64,000 bases of DNA, taken from Mytilisepta virgata (lineage: Eukaryota > Mollusca > Bivalvia > Mytilida > Mytilidae). The stretch lies in contig CM051521.1 in assembly GCA_028015205.1 (NCBI GenBank), forward strand, positions 65,580,314 through 65,644,313, written 5' to 3'. Of this stretch, positions 23,255 through 35,589 are shown in pieces. How positions within the stretch are numbered: position 1 is the stretch's first letter; each line of letters opens with the position of its first letter. The position numbers and the translations under genes were made by a program. The notes under the pieces are model-generated. The model did no database searches. It worked only from the letters and a program-made list of their open reading frames with translations, and was not told the origin of the DNA.

Positions 23255-23870
23255 CCAATAAAAGTACAAAAATGAAGCATTCAATTCCTAAATAACCTTA
23301 TATTTCAGTATATGTAATTAAGTCTCCCAAACGAAGTGAATGATCAAGTGTGACATTGTATGACTGTAAAACTCGGGTCACAAAAAATACCCATAATACG
23401 ATTTTCAAGTAACCTCTCCATAGGTATGCATAAACGTTATAGGAACAATTCCCCATTTCAGTCTCTGAAAAACAAATATTTAATTGAATACAATGTAAGG
23501 CATTCGAGATATCAGTTACTTCTTTTGGGAGACTTCGTAACAGTTCACTGTTACAGTTATTACTCGTTTGTACTTGTTTTTGTCGCCCAACTAAAAAAAA
23601 CGTGATTAGTCATTTATTATTTCCTTCTGCAGATAATATACCAGCAATACAAATCATATTACGGAAATAATTGTAAAGTTAATTAAAATGCAAGATTTTT
23701 TTCATACTATTTTTAATTTTAAGCATGTACCGGAAAGCCGTTCCTTTTGTTTGGGATTGGCGCTGGGATTTTATCAGATTTTCGAAAAATTAGTTACATC
23801 AGTAAATTTTTGACTAATAAAAATGTCGTTTTGTCTTTTTTTTCCCAAAAAGGAATACACAAAAATAAAT
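23255..23870 (+). repeat. Copy 2 of the segmental direct duplication
   Basis: It carries the same flanks as 21786-22745, about 1.47 kb away on the left side and about 1.1 kb on the right. Its own centre starts AAGTCTCCCAAACGAAGTG (23321) and ends with the inverse TTTTGGGAGACTTCG (near 23524-23538), so it also has inverted ends. Confidence 0.85.
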
Positions 23871-23995
23871 TTTAAAAAAAATCATACGATACAGAAGAAT
23901 GATGTTGACAAACAACCAAGATACATAGTGAAACTAAATCAACGTAAATACATACATCAAGCTAAAATTTAAAACAATACAATATAAAACTGTAC

Positions 23996-24046
23996 CTGTT
24001 GTGGTAACTAGAGGACTAATATCATCAATTGTCGTTGTTTCCAATT
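23996..24046 (-). CDS. Receptor gene A, stalk exon (51 nt)
   Basis: A 51-nt exon with a strong acceptor on the minus strand (TTTTTTCTTCTTAG|AATTGG) and donor (CAACAG|GTACAG). Both ends are phase 1, matching the Ig exon before it and the transmembrane exon after it. It encodes roughly E-LETTTIDDISPLVTTT-G, a Thr-rich acidic stretch suited to a juxtamembrane stalk. Splicing Ig exon to stalk to last exon keeps one frame throughout. Its counterpart in gene B at 52774-52839 also has an acidic TTE...VED stretch and the same phases. The LINE remnant beginning about 12 bp upstream of the acceptor lies against its pyrimidine tract. Call based on splice signals and phase only, without transcript evidence. 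Confidence 0.68.
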
Positions 24047-24059
24047 CTAAGAAGAAAAA

Positions 24060-24560
24060 ACAGAACTCTTTACTTTATATGAATATTACACCTTTGTCCT
24101 TGAAAAAATATCTTTTGAGACTTGGAGAATCAAATAGAAAAATAGTTTGTAAGCTGAGATTCTCAAACATTAAATTTCCCGTAGAAACGGGGAGGTGGGT
24201 GGGATTATCACACGAAAATAGGTTGTGTCAATTATGTAACAGTCTAGACATTGGTAACGAATTTCATTATCTGTTTATTTGCAGTAATCCTGCAATCAAA
24301 AACCTTCGAGATAGATTTATTCCTGCTTATTATGTTCGATATCCAAGCTTTCAAAAGATGGTTGGTTTATTAACAATTTGTAATGTAAAAGTTATGAATA
24401 ATTTAGCTATTTTCCTGAAAAAGTTGATTAACTTATTATAATTTGTATGTTAACACAACTGATATTTCGCTATTTTGCTGCCATTTCCATTTGTTCTTTG
24501 TATTAATATTTCCTCTTGTAACATATGTATGTGTCTGAGTGAATGCAATAAAATCTTGAA
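24060..24560 (+). pseudogene. LINE 3' end (C-terminal zinc-binding domain and tail)
   Basis: An open frame to 24441 contains KLRFSNIKFPVETGRW and ENRLCQLCNSLDIGNEFHYL ... C, the CCHC-type C-terminal domain found at the end of several mollusc LINE polymerases. A 3' UTR with AATAAA near 24550 follows. It is a heavily 5'-truncated copy, as usual for target-primed insertion. It lies in an intron of gene A, antisense to the gene and right beside the stalk exon. Confidence 0.82.
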
Positions 24561-26005
24561 TCCTATATAAATATAATATTGAAGTATTTTTACATGAATT
24601 GAAGAGAGAATTTTATGTTGTTTTGTTAGTAAAATGAAAATTTTTTTAATGAATCGCCAAAGTGTCGTTTATACAGATATATTAGATCACTCGGCCAAAT
24701 CCGCTATATATATATACGATTCAAATGTTTTGCATTTTTATTTAGATGGGCCTGTTAATTACAGTTATTAAACCAATATCTGTAAAAATCGCATTTGTGC
24801 ACATTGTCATTGCCTTAAAATTGAAACTGGTAGATTTTATAATATACATATTCAACTATTTCGGTAATTTTCATGTTCGATAACTCTGTATTGATTATAG
24901 CACGAACTCCTCGTCTTCTTCACTTTTAAAAACTTTTTTTTTAAATATGTAGTAACATTTCACATCGATCATACTTCCAATATATGAAATTGTGACAATA
25001 ATTAATAATATGAAATTGTGACAATAATTGATAATATGAAATTTATGACCAATTTATATAGACTAGAAAAATTACATACACGTAATAAAGAATTATGGTG
25101 CAATTTTTTTTTCATTTTTTAAGCCACAAGAAAAGCGATTTTTTTTTGTTGGTAAAATTGATTTGATTTTTATCTGAAGTAACATGTATAGAAATTTGTT
25201 TTTCATAAGATGTTGTGTGTTTCAAGTAATCATAACTAATTAACGGTTTGACATGTATATTGTAACTTGACTGTCCGGATGTTTATTTTTCCAATCCTTA
25301 AGGTACATAGGTGCATTGTATGTATACAAGTAAACCGTTTGGTGACGAAAAATCGGCGCAGGAAATTTTAGCCGATTGATAGGACAATTTAGCGGGGAAA
25401 AAATAGACCTTTTAACGGAAATTTTGTGGACCTTTTAGCGGAAGATTCAAAGGACAATTTAGCAGAATTTAAAATATTATGTGGACATTTTAGTGGAAGA
25501 GTTTAGTATTTTTTAAGCATCTGCCTCTTCTGTTAGCCAGATGAGCGACAGTAGATTTTGGGCAGGATATTGTTCACTTCAATACAGTTAATGTTTTAAA
25601 ACAAAACACTATTATTAATATATCTTCGAGCAAATTTGTCATCAGTACCATTTGTGCGTCACCTGAGAACGTCAAAATTTGATAGAGAAAATGAAAATTA
25701 TAATCCCCCAGCCTGCCCAAATATCTTCAGCATAGGTGGATGCTAATCTTTAATTCTATACATTGATTTGATGTGGCAAAACAAAAAATGCAATTTATAA
25801 CATTATTATAATGTTGTAATGTTCGTGACCACGATCTCACAAATGACCAACAATTATACAAATACGCATGCTAAGTAGTACTATTTCTTTGTAGCAACAC
25901 CGGATTTCACTAAATATTTTCCTGCAAAGAACCCAGATGATTACAAAATTCTCAACGCACACAATGTATGCTTTCCAACATATTGCATTCTGTGTATGGA
26001 TTTTT
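24561..26005. other. Intron of gene A with two minisatellites
   Basis: At 24985-25050 a unit close to AATATGAAATTGTGACAATA is repeated about three times. At 25365-25500 five or six copies of a GGAC(AA/CT)TTTAGCGGAA-like motif occur at about 30-bp spacing. At 25545-25565 the phrase GCCAGATGAGCGACAG is the tail of the dispersed repeat also seen at 30838. No gene recognised. Confidence 0.6.
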
Positions 26006-26813
26006 ATGGCACGCCATTCTCGTCAAAAGTATGGGAATAAAATGTGATGTAAAATTACACACTCAAAATGTTTATTCCGCACTCAAAATTTCTAATTACA
26101 AACTCAGAATTTTTATTACGCACTCAAAATTTTTATTACACACTAGGAATAATTAATGCACACATTTGTTTTTATTCCGCACTAGGATTTCAAACATGCA
26201 CAAGAAATTGCTAAATTATACATAGAACGCACTCAAAAATCGGAATTACACACTCAAAATTGTGCGCAATTTTTACGCGCAGAAATCATAAATATTCATG
26301 TCCTATGACTAGGTCAACAGATCGTCTTGGTGTTTTCTGCGATTTAGGATTGCACCGGAAGTATTGAATTCATTCGTAACTACTCGGCATTGCAAAATAA
26401 CCATCCTGAATGGGCTCTTCCGCCATTTTGTCGTCTGCTTAGAAACACGTGTCACGCAGGCGCTATCTTTTTCCATTCGGAATACAAAAGTTCCGAGTAA
26501 ACGTTTAAAGCTTTAGAAAAACGCCGATCTACTTATGCAAATCATATCCTATGAATATTTATGATTTCTGCGCGTAAAAATTACGCACAATTTTGAGTGT
26601 GTAATTCCGATTTTTGAGTGCGTTCTCTGTACAATTTAGCAATTTCTTGTGCATGTTTGAAATCCTAGCGCGGAATAAAAACAATAAAAATTTTGAGTGC
26701 GTAATAAAAATTTTGAGTGTGTAATTAGAAATTTTGAGTGCGGAATAAACATTTTGAGTGTGTAATTTTACATCACATTTATTCCCATACTTTTGACGAG
26801 AACGGCGTGCCAT
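26006..26813. mobile_element. Foldback-type element 1 with arms of short tandem units
   Basis: The arms at 26006-26310 and about 26545-26813 are inverted copies. They begin ATGGCACGCC(A/G)TTCTCGTC and are built of about 20-bp units of the form (A/C)(C/G)CACTCAAAATTT(T/C)TAATT. The arms then continue into single-copy AGAAATCATAAATATTCAT. The ~235-bp loop between them is unique sequence with no transposase. This architecture, long inverted arms made of subrepeats around a short core, is that of foldback elements. The left arm shows one extra unit, and point changes differ between the arms. It lies in an intron of gene A. Confidence 0.88.
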
Positions 26814-27139
26814 AGATTTTCATTCAAATATTTCATTTAGATTCATTTGCTCTTCATGGTCAAAGGTCATAGACAAAACATAACACTGAACAAATCTGAT
26901 GTTTATACACAAGGATACCAATGTTAAAAATACAGCTGAAAAATGAAATTATAACTTGGACATGAAAATTCCATGTCATGTGCCGGTCAAACTGATAAGG
27001 AAAATATTATTTTACAGATCTCTTAAACAAGAATTTGTGGAAGTACAAAAATCTAATCACAGACTGTCTCTAAACATGATAAATAAATCATTTCACACAT
27101 ATTGCAATAATCTAATAACAAAATGATTCTTTTGAAGCA
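26814..27139. other. Intronic sequence between two elements
   Basis: Nothing recognisable was seen here. Confidence 0.4.
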
Positions 27140-28420
27140 ATTTTTACTTGTTTCTACATTCCTTAGTTTTGATATTGTCATTCTGATATTTAACCATAGT
27201 ATCGAAACCATATTTTAAACCATTACATCGATAATTCACGAAATGTTTATCAGGATGACTTGTCAGTTCACGTTCTAATTGCAACACATTGATGGGAGTA
27301 GTAGCGTCCATGTTAAATTATGTAGTCACATTTTACGAGATGTTTTTGGTGTTTCTTTATCAACGGCAGAAGCGCTAGCTGTCTGATTGGATGAAACTGT
27401 TGCAGATGGGAGTTTCGCACAAAGAGGCTGGGATTGACCCGACGACCGACATTTATTGCAAATATATAAGAATGAATAAGTGCGTTTCTGTTGCTGTTAA
27501 AATTATTATAATCTCCTAACCGTCGTGATAAAATTTGGGTCGGCCGTGCTTATCGCTTCGACCATCACTGCGTACATTATATTCTACATGAGGATTTGTA
27601 TTGTTTCTCAGTTGTAACTGACAAAATTCGGTTATATTGTCGCATTTGTGGCATAATGTACATACATTGATCTGAACACCTGCCGCTACAAGGGTGAATA
27701 AATCATGATCTCGCTTACTCCAATCAACGTTCACTTGATATTCGCTAAGTAGGGTTACTGCTTTTGTAGAGAACATTTTATAATAATCAGCAAATTTTGA
27801 GCCATAAACATTGCTAATGTCAACAATATATCTTCCTCATAAGCATCCAGCTTAGCACATCTGTCTGGGTATGCTTTGGACATTATCTTTTTATATTTTC
27901 CGAAAGCTTTAATGAACTCTTGGATGGTCAAAGTGCTATTTAATCTTACATCGGGTTTTCCGGGAAGATTAAGTTCAATAATATATGCTTTTACGGTATG
28001 TGATTGTGGGCTTTCATAATTAGGAATAAATAAAGCGGCAAAATTTATATCCTAGCCGTCGATAATCTGTCGCTGCAGGGATATGGACACAATATCAACG
28101 TTGTTGTACGAGTCTGATCTCACTCGATCCCTTGTTGGAACTGGGCGGGGAACAATTTTCTTGTATTTCGGATTGACTAACAGTAGTATTAGACTGAGTG
28201 TGCCAATTTTGGAGATAAAACTTCTCTTTGCTGTTTTCCTCCCTAATTCCGCATTAATAACTGTGTAACAGCATGTTGTAGTCCCGTAAAGCATTGAGAC
28301 ATTGAGACAAATGCACTACAAATATTGTTAAGCTGATTCACCTTCAGCCCAGTGTTGTTAACTGGGCGTTGCTGCATGTGAAAATCATTATTGTTTTCCT
28401 GAACGCCTATTTCCAGGTCT
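27140..28420 (-). pseudogene. DIRS-like retroelement relic (ORF1 region and start of the next ORF)
   Basis: Reading down the minus strand: an N-terminal block near 28280-28400, then KKIVPRPVPTRDRVRSD and DINFAALFIPNYESP (about 27995-28165), then AYPDRCAKLDAYEEDI, then VNVDWSKRDHDLFTLVAAGV and FCQLQLRNNTNPHVEYNV, SDKHGRPKFYHDG (about 27518-27750), a frameshifted CNNFNSNRNA...CNKCR zinc-finger-like stretch, and finally TPINVLQLERELTSHPDKHF (about 27240-27305). I recognise this order as the ORF1 and start of the RT ORF of a DIRS-like or related retroelement common in molluscs; the class name is from memory. Stops and at least two frame changes break it. Confidence 0.6.
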
Positions 28421-29346
28421 GTCTCTTTTTGGTTGTCATCAACGATTTTCTCTTTTCTCTAGACTCGGTGTTATTTTGAACAATTGAAAAAGAATAGGCT
28501 GACTAAGATCTTAACCCATCCCCTTTAATTCTTGTGTGAGCTTTTTATTGCTCCACGTGGATGGGTCATCAGGATCTACAGAAGGGCGTTCATATGGGTG
28601 TTTCCTTTTTGGCTGCCTCTTTGATTACCTCGTAGCCATAGTGCAAGTAGGAGGAAAAAGTTAATAAAAATGTCAACTCACGTGAGACGATATGACTATA
28701 AATGTCAAATGTTTAATTAAATCCAATAAAGCAATATCACAACATACACTATGCAAGTTCATGTTAGTTATCACAGTCAAAAATGAAATACTAATGTTTA
28801 TGTTAAAAATCAGCGGTTAAACACGAATTTAAAAACAAAGAACTATCTTCACACCACAAAAAACACCCTTCTTTCCAGCAGACATTGCAAGAATGAGTTT
28901 TGCCACGTGTACCTCTTCTAAATAAGGAACGACCAATGAGAGTCGCACATGCAAGCCACGAGATCTTGACAAGAATAAATCAAGCCTAAAAATATTTTAA
29001 GCTCACAATCTTTGACGCAAGTAAATTCCAAATTATTATTAACCCTGCAACCTACTATAAAATGCAAGGCTTTTTAATTTATGCAACACACAGCTTATGA
29101 TTAAATTATCTACTAGTATATTTTCCTTATTATAACTATTTATTTAATCATGATTTATAATGCAAATATATATATGTACATACACCTGTTCTTTTCGCCA
29201 TGTGCAATTGAATGTTTGTATTTAATAATGTACCTCATGTTACACGTTATGTGTCTGAACCTTGTTAATAAATCCTGATATAAATCAAGTAGAAACGATT
29301 TATACCTTTTAGCGAAAAAAAAAAATGAATTGGCAAATCAACAAAC
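28421..29346. other. Intron of gene A with a possible LINE 3' tail
   Basis: At about 29175-29290 the sequence GTTATGTGTCTGAACCTTG...AATAAATCCTGA resembles the 3' UTR end of the LINE at 24470-24560 (TATGTGTCTGAGTG...AATAAAATCTTGA), so a short tail copy is likely. The rest shows no gene. Confidence 0.45.
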
Positions 29347-29640
29347 CTCTTTGGATGAGAAATACTCTGGCTTTTTCTACACCTTCGTCCAATTGTACTT
29401 CACACGAATACTCTCCGAAATCTTTATTTGTCACATCCAGAAGTTCTAGATTATAATTCGAACCCCCTGAAAGTTTGAATCTTTCGTGTCCTACAAATTG
29501 TTCATTTATTTGCAAACCACTTGATAAAATAGTTTCTCGTCTCCATCTTAGCTTGGAAGCGGTGTATTGAAGTCGACAAGGTATGACTATCCTTTCACCA
29601 ATGCTTACGTACATGGTTTCATTTGTAACTATTTTTGTGT
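29347..29640 (-). CDS. Receptor gene A, immunoglobulin-domain exon
   Basis: A 294-nt exon bounded by an acceptor (TCTCTGCAG|ACACAAAA, boundary 29640) and a donor (CAAAGAG|GTTTGT, boundary 29347), phase 1 at both ends, the standard form of an Ig-domain exon. The 98 residues show the Ig fold signature: IVIPCRLQ (first Cys), LRWRRE (core Trp), FKLSGGSNYNLELLDV and DFGEYSCEV (Asp, Tyr and second Cys). It is most like V-type or I-type Ig domains and would lie outside the cell. Joined to the stalk and transmembrane exons downstream it gives a type I receptor. The signal-peptide exon and any further Ig exons lie upstream (higher coordinates) and were not identified. Confidence 0.85.
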
Positions 29641-30180
29641 CTGCAGAGACTACAACGAAATATGTATATACATTGAATTATCAGAATTTAAAATTCACTT
29701 GTACTTCTGGATCTTGTGTCAAACATTCATTAAAAAAATTAAAGTAATACCAAAAATAATCGAGAAAACTTAACATTACAGAAAATAGAACAAAATAAAG
29801 TGTTTGTATTTTTGAATTTCTGAACAATTTAAAAAAGAGAAACCATTGTAAATGTTACAGATACAGACAATTGCTTTCAGAGGTTAAAGATAAGCTTCCA
29901 GATAATCTTTAATGTATAATTGATGAGGCTTCCTTTCCATTTCAGATATGCTGTTTAAATGTGTTTTTTTTTAATTTTAGTCGTGACATTTTTTCCAGTA
30001 TTAAAACCTCCATGACAGTATTGTTGCCTTTCAAATTGAAAGTATATATTTTTTATGCTTTTTATAAAGACTTCGATTCCATATATTCCATATAGTCATG
30101 TCGACCAAAGTTGTTAGCAGATGTAGTTGTGTCTATACCATTGTTCCTAGAGCATTTAATTTTATGGAGGATTTAGTTTT
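29641..30180. other. No gene recognised
   Basis: AT-rich sequence upstream of the Ig exon of gene A; no additional exon could be supported. Confidence 0.4.
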
Positions 30181-30880
30181 GTCAGCTTTTATTAGCTTTT
30201 CACATTTTGATCTTCTCCTCTGAATCTACTTGGCGGATTGTAAACCAAACTAGGTAGGAATTGTGTATGATGGAACCTCTACAAACGATCCACCTTTGGT
30301 TCCAGTTGGATGAACAACATGGCCGCCAGAGGACATCCTTGGTTTTTATTAGCCAAGTTTCAAAACTTTTCTCCTCTGAAACTACATTATTAAATGTTTT
30401 GAAACTTTGCAGCAATATTATCTACAAACAATTTACTAGTAATTTTCAGTCGCTCACCGTGGAAACCATATGGGAAATGACTTTTTTGTCATTTTCTCAG
30501 GAACTAATGGACAGATTGTAACAGACGTTGGCAGGAATGATGTGTGGAAGGACCTCTACAAACTATGCACCTTTTATTCCGTTGAATGAACTGCCAGCGC
30601 CATCTTTTATTTTGATTGGTCAATTTAAAAAAAAATATTTACCTCTGAAACTACATCATGAAATGTTTTGAAACTTTGCAGGATTGATGACAGCAATGCC
30701 TTACAACAGATGTAAACGATCCACCTTTTTTAGGTCATAGGTCAAATGTCAAGGTCACTTTGACATGTTTGCGCTTTTTTTAAATGCCTTGTGGATACAA
30801 CCTAGTTTACATTTTCAAATGGGCTAATATAGAAGCCAGATGAGCGACACAGGCTATGGTAGGGCCTTTAGTTTAATAAG
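30181..30880 (+). repeat. Dispersed mollusc repeat, two to three internal units
   Basis: The phrases CTCCTCTGAAACTACAT, AAATGTTTTGAAACTTTGCA and GACCTCTACAAAC recur at about 300-bp spacing (30365/30645, 30390/30660). It ends with AGCCAGATGAGCGACACAGG at 30835-30856, the tail shared with other repeats here. No gene. Confidence 0.75.
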
Positions 30881-32442
30881 CGGCCTGTTACCAATGGTTT
30901 TATAATAGTTCAAACTGGTCATATTTTTATTAAGATATATTTTTCTCGATTAATGTGAATTTTTAATCTTTTTATTACTATTTTATGTTGATGTAGATAA
31001 TATGACTTTTATTAGCCTCCAGTTAAGATGATAAGAAATATATCTATAGTCAGAAAGAAGAGGGCCATTGTATCATGAATTTATTTCACTTCTAGGGCCA
31101 TTTTTTTTTAAAAGTAGCCTAAAGCTTTCAAAATCTGGAGGCATAGCCTGGTATGAGGTTTCTAAAGATTTGTTAAAATAACTAACTAGTAAGTTATTCT
31201 TTTTTTTCTTCATACTTGAATATCGCTTTGAAGACAGTTTTAAAACAAATTTGCCAAATTAACGACATTTATTCAACGTGAAGGACACTCAGAACCAAAA
31301 CTAATTTTTAGCTGTAAGTGAGTTTATTATGTCCTTTCGTAGGACAGTAGAATGGTTTTGGTCTTGGCAATATTCCAAAAAGAGATACAAATTGACGCAA
31401 ATCGCCTATATATATACGAGCTTTGCTGGTAGAAAACTTGAGCTTATTAATTATCAAACATTTAATGTTCGTTTGCTAACCTAATAATAGAATGCACATG
31501 ATGGTTTATGATAAAAAGTACGTAATGATTTAAGATTAAAAAAACCAATGGTTATGGGTGAAACAAATTTTAATACAGGGGAAAGTGGCCCTGCTATTTG
31601 TGCATTTTTGATTATTATCATTTATTTTAAGTTTACACCTACCTTTAACAAAAAGAACAAAACAAATGGTTAACCAGGAACAACAAAGAGACATAATTCT
31701 GAAAATATATCAAATATCAACAAATATGAGTAGAAACTCAAAATCCTAATTTTCAATGTTCAAGAAAATCTTCTGGACAAACTTTTAAATCCGAGAACTA
31801 TAGAAATATTGTGAAAACTTTATTCAAAAGAGTCTCTAAACAGAGCACCTAAAGCCAGGTTATTGTCAGCTTGGTTTCAGAGTTTAAAAACATCCAAAAT
31901 CATTAGTACCAATGTGCCAAATTCATCACAGGTATGTTTTAAATTTTGTCCATATAATATAGGCAGTGTATAAAATTTTAGGCTTCTTTTCTTACACGGT
32001 TTAATACTTAACTTTAGTTAAGTCTAGATGTGCTTTACCGTTGCAGAAAACTTGATGTTACTCGCAGTTTTTGTCGAGCATTCACATTCCATTTTTTTCT
32101 GTTTTGTGTGTAATTTATTTATGCCTTTATTGTATTCACCTTGTGTGTTATTATTTTAAATAATATTCCCATATTTTCTTTGTTATTATTTCTTGCTCTC
32201 AAAAGTTTTATCTGAATATTTACCTTTTGCATTCGTCTTGTGTTACTCATAAAATTGAATGAAATAGGATGAATAATGTAATGGATTAGAAATTGTATGG
32301 CATTCATACAAGGTGTGTTATTATCACCTTACTTAGCTTTATTTTCACAATCCAATGGTCAAGATAAAGTTTTTTTATTAGGTTATTTTCAGTAACTGTG
32401 CATGGTATGTCAACAATATTTGGTAAATACATTTATTGCAGT
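30881..32442. other. No gene recognised
   Basis: AT-rich sequence with short chance frames only. Confidence 0.4.
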
Positions 32443-32539
32443 GTAGTGGGGGAAATATAAAGATGTATTCACATCAGAAATATCATATTGGGAATATGAT
32501 ATTGAGAAGTGAAGAAATCTTCATATTTCCCCCCACTAC
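32443..32539. repeat. Hairpin repeat of about 97 bp (MITE-like)
   Basis: GTAGTGGGGGAAATATAAAG faces CTTCATATTTCCCCCCACTA across a centre with a second inverted pair, ATATCATATT and AATATGATAT. It could be a very small MITE or a structured element. No target duplication was evident. Confidence 0.65.
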
Positions 32540-34789
32540 CATGCTATACTTTTTTTATTGTACTGAATAAAACCAAAGATATTTAGATTTTTAATATGTA
32601 AATCACATGATTTTTTACCATTATATTAAGATCACAGTTTTCCACTTTGGGACATTTTGTATTATAACGAATCAAACACATTGTTTTGGAAACATGCTTT
32701 ATTCAATTGAACTTGATATTTGGTTTGTGTCAATTCCATTTACTGATATTAATACGGAAAAGTAGCGAGTTCCGAAGGGTCCAGATATGCATGATTTGAA
32801 TTAGAGGAAAATATATATGGAGATTTGTTCATGTCGATCACATGATCGCAGTAACCAATGAAATTTAGTTTTACATACAATAATTCATCTGAGGTATAAT
32901 AATGTAGATTATTGGCCCCAAGCAAACACATTTTGTGTACCACATAATTATTATCGCCCAAAATACTGAAATTTTATACCCCTTTCACAAAAATATTTCA
33001 AAGTTTTTTTTCACTCCCCAAAAAATATTTTATATCCACTCCACAAAAAGTACTTCAAGGTGTTTTTTATCCTCCCAAATGACACCAAAATAGTAATATA
33101 GTACCAGCGCGCGGTGCGCATTAGTTTCTGCACGAAATGGCCAAAAACTAAAAGAAATGCCATTCTTGAGACAAGGCAAAAAAATATCGTGTAGTTCCTT
33201 ATATATACAGAAAAAATTGTTAATTTGTTAGAGAAACGGCCAATATTTGGCCACCAGAAGAATGTTTAAAACTAAATTTAAACACAAAATAAACTCGGCA
33301 GCGATTCCGGTAAAAAAAATAGTATATTGACCCGGATTTCCGGTCCATTTACGATTAGATGGACCGGGGAAGTTTACTTAGACAAATAGGATTAAAAAAA
33401 CAATCAGTTAATATATACACGTACATAACATGGTTTTGGACATAATAACACGATTATTTTGCAACGTTTTGAATGCCATAATAGAGTGAGCTCTCGTTTA
33501 GTACGACGCAAAGACATGTGCATGTGGTGTACATATTTTACTGAAATTCTTCAAAATTTACTATAAACAAACTATTTTTAATGAAATCAGTAACGAAAAC
33601 ACCATTTTCATTTATACATGTACTTACAAAAATGATGCAGTGATGTATCTTTATCCAAATCTAATATTTCCTTGTAATGTGGGGAATATCATATACATGT
33701 AATTTAATAATAATAGGACAATTTTCCCGTCGATCAAAACAACTCCTCAGGAAATGGACAATGAAGTCAATATATAATATTATTAGTCATAATAGCTTTG
33801 TCATAACAGATATATAAATTTGTGACTCTTTAAGAATACAATTTATTATTACTTTATAAAGCAATGAGAATTATTTGTAAAATCCTTTAATTCCTAGATC
33901 TTTACTGTTTGATTGTTGCTGTAGGAAGGAATTTTGACAATACATTTAGAAACCTAACTTATTGATTTTGTTTCTTTTTTTCAAAACAGTGTTGTCAAGC
34001 TATACAAATATTTTTCTCCGGGTATTGCCTCTTCTGTATTTTTTTGCATTTATTTTTCATAAGAACGACAAAAACATGAAATCCAAAATTCTACGCATGT
34101 GAAATCGTGAAGATTGAAAAATTCTACAGAAGGGGTGATATCTACATTCAACAGGCATTGGAAACGCATCATTAGGAACCAATCATTATTTATCTCTGAC
34201 TGTCTTTTACATTTCTGTCAAAGGGGGGTCACACTTTTTTTAGTTAATTGTAAAGAAGAAAATGATACATGATATGTGCGGATAATTGCACAGGACTGTA
34301 TAACAATAAAAGTGTATGTAAGCAATGATTTGTGTTGTCTAGGTGAAAAAATCACAAAATCATGGAATGTTGACCTGGTGTTATTAAACAATGGCCTCAG
34401 TGTGTGAAGAAAAACACGGTGTCATAAATAGAGTAACAGAACACAGGAACGGTTATACAACAACAAAAAAAAAACATCCAGAACTTGCAATTAGTCTTGA
34501 ATAGTATAGAAAACCATAAGATACTAGAAGCTCTGAATGGCCCTTGAGTAATTCCTGAGTAGTTTAATATGTATGCTGAATGTAGCATTGTTTTCTATAC
34601 CAATAGAAGTGGAAGACATTCTGCTAGATTAAACCTTTATCAAATGTAATTAATTTACGAATTTTCATCTGAAGAAAGAACAAAAAAAGGTTACCCAACA
34701 ACAAAGGCAAAACATCACAATAAAACAAGCTCTGGGTCGCCTCAATGAAATATTAAGTAAAAATATCCACCTAATTAGCTATGTATATA
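32540..34789. other. No gene recognised
   Basis: About 2.2 kb of AT-rich sequence. Frames are short and carry no recognisable domain. Confidence 0.4.
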
Positions 34790-35235
34790 AACTAAAGGGA
34801 TGTAACGAGACCAGAAAAACATTGACCTGCAATTTCCTGACTTGGGACAGGCGCATGATCCACGCGGCCGGGTTAAACCAGTTATTTCTTTTGAAGAACC
34901 GTCCCCTATAACTGAAGCCAACATTGAAATAAAAAATATACATGAATACAAAACAATTAAAAATAGTATTAATCAGACAAAGAAAACAGATGTTCCCGAA
35001 ATCAACAACTTCAACTTTGACGGCCGCCATCTTGAAAATAGTGGCCATTTTGAAAATTATAAAATGGTTGTGCACATCTGTAGACCACAGTCTATAAGTT
35101 CAATAATAATAATAAGAAACTGAGTAAAAACGATATGTTCCCCTCAAACTACGTTTGTGGAATAATAATAAGAAGAAGAAACCGAATAAAAACAATATGC
35201 CCCCTCAAACTACAGTTGGGGAACATATTCATTCC
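34790..35235 (+). repeat. Dispersed repeat with a duplicated A-rich end
   Basis: It opens with TTTCCTGACTTGGGACAGGC and GCGGCCGGGTTAAACCAG (34840-34880), a phrase I know as frequent in bivalve genomes. It ends with two copies of a roughly 60-bp unit containing AATAATAATAAGAA, GATATGTTCCCCTCAAACTA and its counterpart at 35195-35225. Frames on both strands at 34779-35123 appear to be chance. Confidence 0.6.
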
Positions 35236-35589
35236 ACAGAAATCCAATTCACGAGATTCACTGAGATATATTAGGGAGCAACGATTTGATTTTTATGCGG
35301 GGGGTGGCTAGGATGAGAAATTTGAAATAAAAAGACAGGACCAAGATTTTGGAAAAACAAACACAGTATCACTTTAGGTGCGAAAAAAAATGCAGAACCA
35401 AAATTTCTTTGAAAAAAATAGGCAGGGTCAAACTTTTCATCCTAGTCCCCTCCCTTCTCATAAAAATCAAATGTTTGCTCTATTATCAAAGTTTGGGAAA
35501 AAAGAGGGGTCGTAAGTTTTTGTAATATGCATGAAAGTGGGGTCACAAATTTTTAAGTATCCTAAATAAGGGTCATCCCTTTTTTAATT

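Noticed and set aside
26559..26813. 84-codon frame with repeated TLKIF and ALKISN phrases
   Set aside because: Repetition comes from the tandem units of foldback element 1; the opposite arm gives the same phrases.
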